Origin: an uncultured Eubacteriales bacterium | GTDB lineage: Bacteria > Bacillota > Clostridia > Oscillospirales > Oscillospiraceae | Direction: 5' to 3' | DNA: 19,166 bases | Assembly: GCA_905202605.1 (NCBI GenBank) | Contig: CAJKSU010000031.1 | Location: 1 to 19,166, forward strand | Shown here: positions 16,042 through 19,166 of the stretch, one piece after another | Layout: each line of letters starts with the position of its first letter | Position numbering within the stretch: the first letter of the stretch is position 1 | Position numbers and translations under genes: made by a program | The notes under the pieces: model-generated | The model's input: the letters and a program-made list of their open reading frames with translations, nothing else | What the model was told of the DNA's origin: nothing | Database searches by the model: none

Positions 16042-16730
16042 AATACTTGCTGGAAGCATTAGGCCTTTCCAGATCGACCTACTACTATGAAATCAGCAAG
16101 AAAAACAAGGTTCAAGAGCGGAATAGTGAGTTATCCGCAGAAATATCGTCCATTTTTGCCGAAAACAAGGGAAGATACGGTGTAAGGCGGGTGCATCAGG
16201 CGCTTCTGAGCCGCGGTCATCCGGTCAATCATAAACGCGTTCAGCGGATCATGCACCAGCTGGGCTTGCTGGGGAAGCGCCCGAAAGAAAAATATCATTC
16301 CTATAAGGGCGAAGTTGGCAAAGTTGCTGCTAATATCATCAATAGAGATTTCAGTACAAAGAGGCCGCTGCAAAAGTGGACAACCGATGTTTCACAATTC
16401 AATCTTTCATGGGGCAAATGCTATCTCTCTCCGATTTTGGACATGAACACAAACGAGATCATTTCTTATAATCTTTCCCTCAGTCCAAACCTGGAGCAGA
16501 TCAAGGATATGCTGGCGAAAGCGTTTCAGCGATTTCCTTCCGTGCAGGGGCTGATCATGCACTCGGATCAGGGCTGGCAATACCAGCATGAGTTTTATTG
16601 GAATGAACTTGCGAATCACGGTGTAATTCAATCCATGTCCCGGAAGGACAACTGCTATGATAATTGCATCATGGAAACATTCTTTGGCAGACTGAAAAAC
16701 GAAATGTTCTATGGCTTTGAGAAGGAGTAA
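15972..16730 (+). pseudogene. IS3-family transposase OrfB, C-terminally truncated
   Basis: DDE integrase-type catalytic part of the transposase. The catalytic residues are Asp139 (WTTDVSQF), Asp199 (HSDQGWQY) and Glu235 (NCIMETFFGRLKNE). The 35 residues between the last two match the classic DD(35)E spacing. The family sequence normally runs on past YGFEKE into FES...YYNN-R..., roughly 40 more residues; here a TAA formed at the junction with ATGATATG ends it. The active site is intact, but loss of the tail and of the right end suggests the copy is inactive on its own. Internal start ATG 15972 is probably less relevant than the OrfAB fusion. Confidence 0.8.
15994..16000 (+). other. Probable -1 frameshift site joining OrfA and OrfB
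   Basis: Six A followed by C (AAAAAAC) lies in the orfA-orfB overlap. OrfA reads GTG AAA AAA CAA; after slipping back one base, reading continues in the orfB frame (ACA ACG CTC GTC). IS3 elements use such A-runs to make the OrfAB transposase. Confidence 0.65.
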
Positions 16731-16737
16731 TGATATG
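16730..16737 (+). repeat. Right copy of the 8-bp direct repeat ATGATATG
   Basis: Identical to 15429-15436. Its first A completes the TAA that truncates OrfB, and its last three bases are the ATG of the small downstream frame. Confidence 0.5.
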
Positions 16738-16839
16738 AACAAAGATAGGTTGCATCACGAAATTTATATGTCTGATGCAAGAAAGGTTGCCCCAGAGAAA
16801 TGGAAAACTGTAATTAGACATCCGATTAAGAAAGCATAA
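16735..16839 (+). CDS. Small 34-residue ORF downstream of the IS, function unknown
   Basis: The frame MNKDRLHHEIYMSDARK... ends PIKKA. It has GAAGGAG seven bases before its ATG, but that ribosome site belongs to the transposase end, so it arose by the insertion. No family was recognised. It may be a remnant of a gene interrupted by the element, or chance. GC is low, like the IS. A terminator follows 32 bases later. Confidence 0.35.
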   Translation: MNKDRLHHEIYMSDARKVAPEKWKTVIRHPIKKA

Positions 16840-16870
16840 AATTCCAGCTCGTCAAACTGAATTACACCCA

Positions 16871-16899
16871 AAGCACCAGCCAATCGGCTGGTGCTTTTT
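16871..16899 (+). terminator. Rho-independent terminator before the amidoligase operon
   Basis: AAGCACCAGCC (16871-16881) pairs perfectly with GGCTGGTGCTT (16886-16896) around AATC, followed by a T-run to 16899. It isolates the right-hand operon from the IS and cargo block. Confidence 0.9.
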
Positions 16900-16915
16900 C
16901 GTCGAATAGGAGATG

Positions 16916-16978
16916 ATGAATGACTTGATTCCAACTTTTAACCCCTTCCCCCACGGCCAATCCGGTGACGCTCCATGA
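16916..16978 (+). CDS. Putative 20-residue leader ORF coupled to the amidoligase
   Basis: MNDLIPTFNPFPHGQSGDAP opens after AGGAG and ends in TGA overlapping the amidoligase ATG (ATGA). The ribosome-site spacing is short. It may be a coupling peptide or the tail of a lost larger gene; no family was recognised. The amidoligase has no good ribosome site of its own, which favours translation of this frame. Confidence 0.35.
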   Translation: MNDLIPTFNPFPHGQSGDAP

Positions 16979-17934
16979 TCGGCATCAAAAATCAGCAATT
17001 CGGTGTAGAGATCGAATTCACCGGCATCACCCGCCGGGAAGCGGCGAAAGCGCTGGCGGACTACTTCCAAACCAGTCCCGTTTATGTAGGTGCCGGTTAT
17101 GACACCTGGGCCGTGGAGGATTCCCAAGGGCGGCAGTGGAAAATCATGAGCGACAGCAGCATTCGTGCAGAGTATCGGGTGGATGGCCAATATCTCCGCA
17201 CCGCAGACCGGAGCTATCAGGTGGAGTTTGTGACGCCGGTGCTTCGCTACGAGGACATGGAAATTTTTCAGGGTGCCATCCGCACCTTGCGCCACGCAGG
17301 CGGGAAAGCCAACAATTCCTGCGGGCTCCATGTCCATGTGGATGCCGCCAACCACAACCGCCAGAGCCTCAAAAACCTCCTGTCCATCATGTACTCCAAG
17401 GAGGATATTTTGTTCAAAGCCTTGCAGGTCAACGAAAATCGTGTCCAGCAGTGGTGCCAGAAGATCCGGGAACCCATGCTGAAGCAGGCACGGAAGCTGC
17501 CCTCGGAGGAAACCAAGGATCTCAGCCGATTGGAGGACATCTGGTATGAGGGAAACGACGGCAGCCATGAGCATTACAACTGGACCCGCTATTATGCACT
17601 AAATCTCCATTCCGTGTTCTACCGAGGAACTGTGGAATGGAGATGTTTTAATTCCACCCTCCATGCGGGACGTGCCAAGTCCTATGTGAACCTGTGCCTT
17701 GCCATGTCAGCTCAGGCCATCAACCAACGCTGTTCTGTCATGCGGAAAACCATCAGCGACAACGAGCTGTTTACCTTCCGGGTGTGGTTGGTGCGCATGG
17801 GGCTCAACGGCCCGGAGTTTAAGACCACCCGAGATCATTTGCTGGCTAATCTGGAGGGGGATCGCGCCTGGAGGTACGACAAGGACAGCTATGAGTCTTC
17901 AAAGAAACGACACAAATCTGAACATGAAAGGTAG
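16975..17934 (+). CDS. Amidoligase (COOH-NH2 ligase, Amidoligase_2 family)
   Basis: The 319-residue protein matches the glutamine-synthetase-fold amidoligase family, which joins a carboxylate to an amine using ATP. Visible motifs are FGVEIEF (9-15, metal-binding Glu), WKIMSDSSI (55-63), VEFVTPVL (83-90), SCGLHVHVD (115-123, paired His) and YYALNLHSVFYRGTVEWRCFNST (206-228, split here only by eye into the conserved NLH and VEWRCFN cores). Product and substrates are unknown; comparative work on this family predicted gamma-glutamyl-type amide formation on small amines or peptide tags. It opens an operon with an 80-aa unknown, a gamma-glutamylcyclotransferase-like protein and MetK. Element-borne copies occur in Firmicutes. 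ATG 16975 overlaps the preceding short ORF. Confidence 0.88.
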   Translation: MIGIKNQQFGVEIEFTGITRREAAKALADYFQTSPVYVGAGYDTWAVEDSQGRQWKIMSDSSIRAEYRVDGQYLRTADRSYQVEFVTPVLRYEDMEIFQGAIRTLRHAGGKANNSCGLHVHVDAANHNRQSLKNLLSIMYSKEDILFKALQVNENRVQQWCQKIREPMLKQARKLPSEETKDLSRLEDIWYEGNDGSHEHYNWTRYYALNLHSVFYRGTVEWRCFNSTLHAGRAKSYVNLCLAMSAQAINQRCSVMRKTISDNELFTFRVWLVRMGLNGPEFKTTRDHLLANLEGDRAWRYDKDSYESSKKRHKSEHER

Positions 17935-17943
17935 GATGATTCA

Positions 17944-18186
17944 TTGAAAATTCGCATTGAAGATCGAGACTACAGGGGCACCCCTGTGGAAATTTTGGAC
18001 CAGATCCGACTGGAAGCAGATCGAGGCATCCCCAATGTGGCGGAGTACATCCGATTTGTCCAGGACAACATCCAGCGGATGTCCGGGCAGCCCTGCACAC
18101 TGGACGGCGGCAGCACCGAAAAACGCGCGCTGTCCCTGATTGAGCATTTGGAAGCTCTGTATGCACTGGAGGTGATGGCGGAATGA
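17944..18186 (+). CDS. Conserved-looking 80-residue protein between amidoligase and cyclotransferase
   Basis: The product starts MKIRIEDRDYRGTPVEILDQIRLEA and ends HLEALYALEVMAE; it is acidic, soluble and mostly helical by appearance, with no signal or membrane segment. No family was recognised with certainty. The TTG start at 17944 has GGTAGGATG nine bases upstream, and no in-frame ATG precedes it. Its end overlaps the next gene by 4 nt (ATGA), so it is surely co-translated. Position between two enzymes acting on gamma-glutamyl-type bonds suggests a carrier, substrate or partner subunit, which is inference only. Confidence 0.7.
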   Translation: MKIRIEDRDYRGTPVEILDQIRLEADRGIPNVAEYIRFVQDNIQRMSGQPCTLDGGSTEKRALSLIEHLEALYALEVMAE

Positions 18187-18695
18187 GTGAAACCCTGTAT
18201 TTTGCCTACGGCAGCAACATCAATCTCCAGCAGATGGCAGTGCGCTGCCCCGCTGCCCAGGTGGTGGAACCTGCGGTGCTGGAGAACTACGAGCTGTTGT
18301 TCCGGGGAAATGGGAGCTCCTTTGGTGTCGCAACCATCGCCCCCAAGGAAGGGAGTCAGGTGCAGGGGCTCCTGTGGAAGATCACGCCCTATTGTGAACT
18401 GAGCCTGGATATTTACGAGGGTTATCCCCGGCTTTATGAAAAGCAGGCAATCACGCTGTGCACGAAGTCCGGCAAGCAGGTACAGGCCATGGTCTATGTC
18501 ATGACCCACGAGAAAGAGCGGCTTCCTACTATGCCCACCCGCAGCTACTACACCGGCATCCAGGAGGGCTTCCGGCAGAACGGCCTGCCAGAGCAGGCAT
18601 TGAAGGACGCCCTGTCCAACCTGATCCATGAAACACGGACCATGGAGCGTCGCAATTTCAAGCACAAGGGAAAGGAGAACCACCATGAGAGATAA
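18183..18695 (+). CDS. Gamma-glutamylcyclotransferase-like (AIG2/GGCT fold) protein
   Basis: The 170-residue product has the GGCT substrate loop YGSN (9-12) near the start of the barrel, a Gly-Leu-Leu-Trp strand (62-65), and the catalytic Glu79 in IYEGYPRLYEK. A C-terminal helical part extends past the core. Family members cleave gamma-glutamyl amines to 5-oxoproline plus the free amine. Next to an amidoligase, it could release or recycle an amide made by that enzyme. The start overlaps the upstream gene (ATGA) and the end overlaps metK by 11 nt. Confidence 0.88.
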   Translation: MSETLYFAYGSNINLQQMAVRCPAAQVVEPAVLENYELLFRGNGSSFGVATIAPKEGSQVQGLLWKITPYCELSLDIYEGYPRLYEKQAITLCTKSGKQVQAMVYVMTHEKERLPTMPTRSYYTGIQEGFRQNGLPEQALKDALSNLIHETRTMERRNFKHKGKENHHER

Positions 18696-19166
18696 CTACA
18701 TTCTGACCGCCGAATCTGTCACCGAAGGGCACCCGGACAAGCTCTGCGATACCATTGCGGATGCGGTGCTGGATGCCTGCTTGCTGGGTGATCCCGACAG
18801 CCGGGTAGCCTGCGAAGTGCTGGCAACTGCGAGAAAAATCACGGTGGCCGGTGAGATTACCACCAAGTCCATGCCGGACATTCCCCACATCGTCTGCAAG
18901 TCCGTCCGACAGATCGGCTACTCTGGAAATTACGAGGTGGAAGTGGATATTCACGATCAGTCCCCGGATATTGCAGGTGCGGTAAACGGTGAGAACGAGA
19001 TCACCGCGGGAGACCAGGGAATTGTATACGGCTATGCTTGCCGGGAGACGCCCCTGCTTCTGCCTCTGCCTGTGGTGCTGGCCCACCGGATCACCATGGG
19101 CCTGACCGAAGCAAGGCGGAATGGCGTAATTCCAGGTCTGCGCCCTGACGGCAAAGCGCAGGTGTC
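18685..19166 (+). CDS. metK: S-adenosylmethionine synthetase (methionine adenosyltransferase), 5' part
   Basis: Makes SAM from methionine and ATP. The visible 160 residues align along the MetK N-terminus: ESVTEGHPDK (10-19), DAVLDACL, GEITT (56-60), QSPDI (92-96), TAGDQGIVYGYA (107-118), AHR (133-135) and LRPDGKAQV at the edge. The signature is normally GAGDQG; here its first Gly is Thr107. ATG 18685 follows AAAGGAG inside the end of the cyclotransferase gene. The gene runs off the window. As a host copy normally exists, this is likely an element-borne extra copy serving a neighbouring SAM-using enzyme outside the window. Confidence 0.92.
   Translation, partial: MRDNYILTAESVTEGHPDKLCDTIADAVLDACLLGDPDSRVACEVLATARKITVAGEITTKSMPDIPHIVCKSVRQIGYSGNYEVEVDIHDQSPDIAGAVNGENEITAGDQGIVYGYACRETPLLLPLPVVLAHRITMGLTEARRNGVIPGLRPDGKAQV

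Larger units (their letters stand above)
15437..16729 (+). mobile_element. IS3-family insertion sequence lacking its normal right end
   Basis: Two overlapping reading frames, orfA and orfB, joined by a probable -1 frameshift, define an IS3-type element. The left end is a striking hairpin beginning TACCCCCAATACTGG. No inverted copy of this end occurs on the right, and orfB stops short of its usual C-terminus, so the right end is missing or replaced. The final bases GGAGTA only faintly match the expected GGGGTA. ATGATATG lies directly outside both boundaries. The element is lower in GC than the exporter genes to its left. Confidence 0.8.

Noticed and set aside
6882..16868. AATTACACC present at 6882-6890 and 16860-16868, as if flanking the accessory block
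   Set aside because: Nine bases over 10 kb is weak, and the sequence after the right copy does not resume the ssb-like gene, so it does not behave as an insertion duplication.
1..19166. CRISPR array, tRNA attachment site or integrase
   Set aside because: No regularly spaced repeats, no tRNA-like fold and no recombinase gene were found, so the element ends lie outside the window.

Overview
The window looks like part of an integrated mobile element, of the conjugative or integrative type, in a Gram-positive gut anaerobe. Class Clostridia is likely, probably Oscillospirales. This rests on the gene families, on sortase-anchored pili, on strong AGGAGG ribosome sites, and on moderately GC-rich DNA carrying lower-GC inserts. 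No tRNA, rRNA or CRISPR array was seen.

Left part (about 1-6840, + strand). A terminator (55-102) is followed by a compact pilus operon: a thioester adhesin with CnaB/SpaA repeats and an LPMTG anchor (282-3311), a SpaH/EbpB-type backbone pilin with YPKN pilin motif and LPKTG anchor (3301-5247), and a class C-like pilin sortase (5240-5932). The three genes overlap by 8-11 nt and end at a terminator (5950-5980). Next comes a replication-initiator-like winged-helix/DUF6017 protein (6002-6838), which carries a perfect DNA palindrome in its linker region.

Central accessory part (about 6840-16870). After a stub that resembles the start of an ssb gene, a tandem-domain P-loop kinase-like gene lies on the minus strand (6964-7971). 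It has an extended -10 promoter, a short leader ORF, and a 14-bp inverted repeat that buries its start codon. A ParM/StbA-type actin-like gene follows (8147-9070). Two decayed repair genes come next: the 3' end of a Y-family polymerase and a frameshifted YolD-like gene. Then there is a more GC-rich cargo block: a ferredoxin-flavoprotein reductase (10062-11810) and a heterodimeric ABC exporter (11872-15361). An IS3-family element that lacks its normal right end sits at about 15437-16729, flanked by an 8-bp direct repeat.

Right part (16975-end, + strand). A tightly packed operon encodes an amidoligase, an 80-residue unknown protein, a gamma-glutamylcyclotransferase-like protein and a methionine adenosyltransferase cut by the window edge. 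The first two coding genes are 9 nt apart and the rest overlap by 4-11 nt. One enzyme makes amide bonds, one probably resolves gamma-glutamyl amines, and one makes SAM, so this is a candidate small-molecule or peptide-modification pathway. Together with the leader-controlled double kinase it is the most likely place for undescribed biology.
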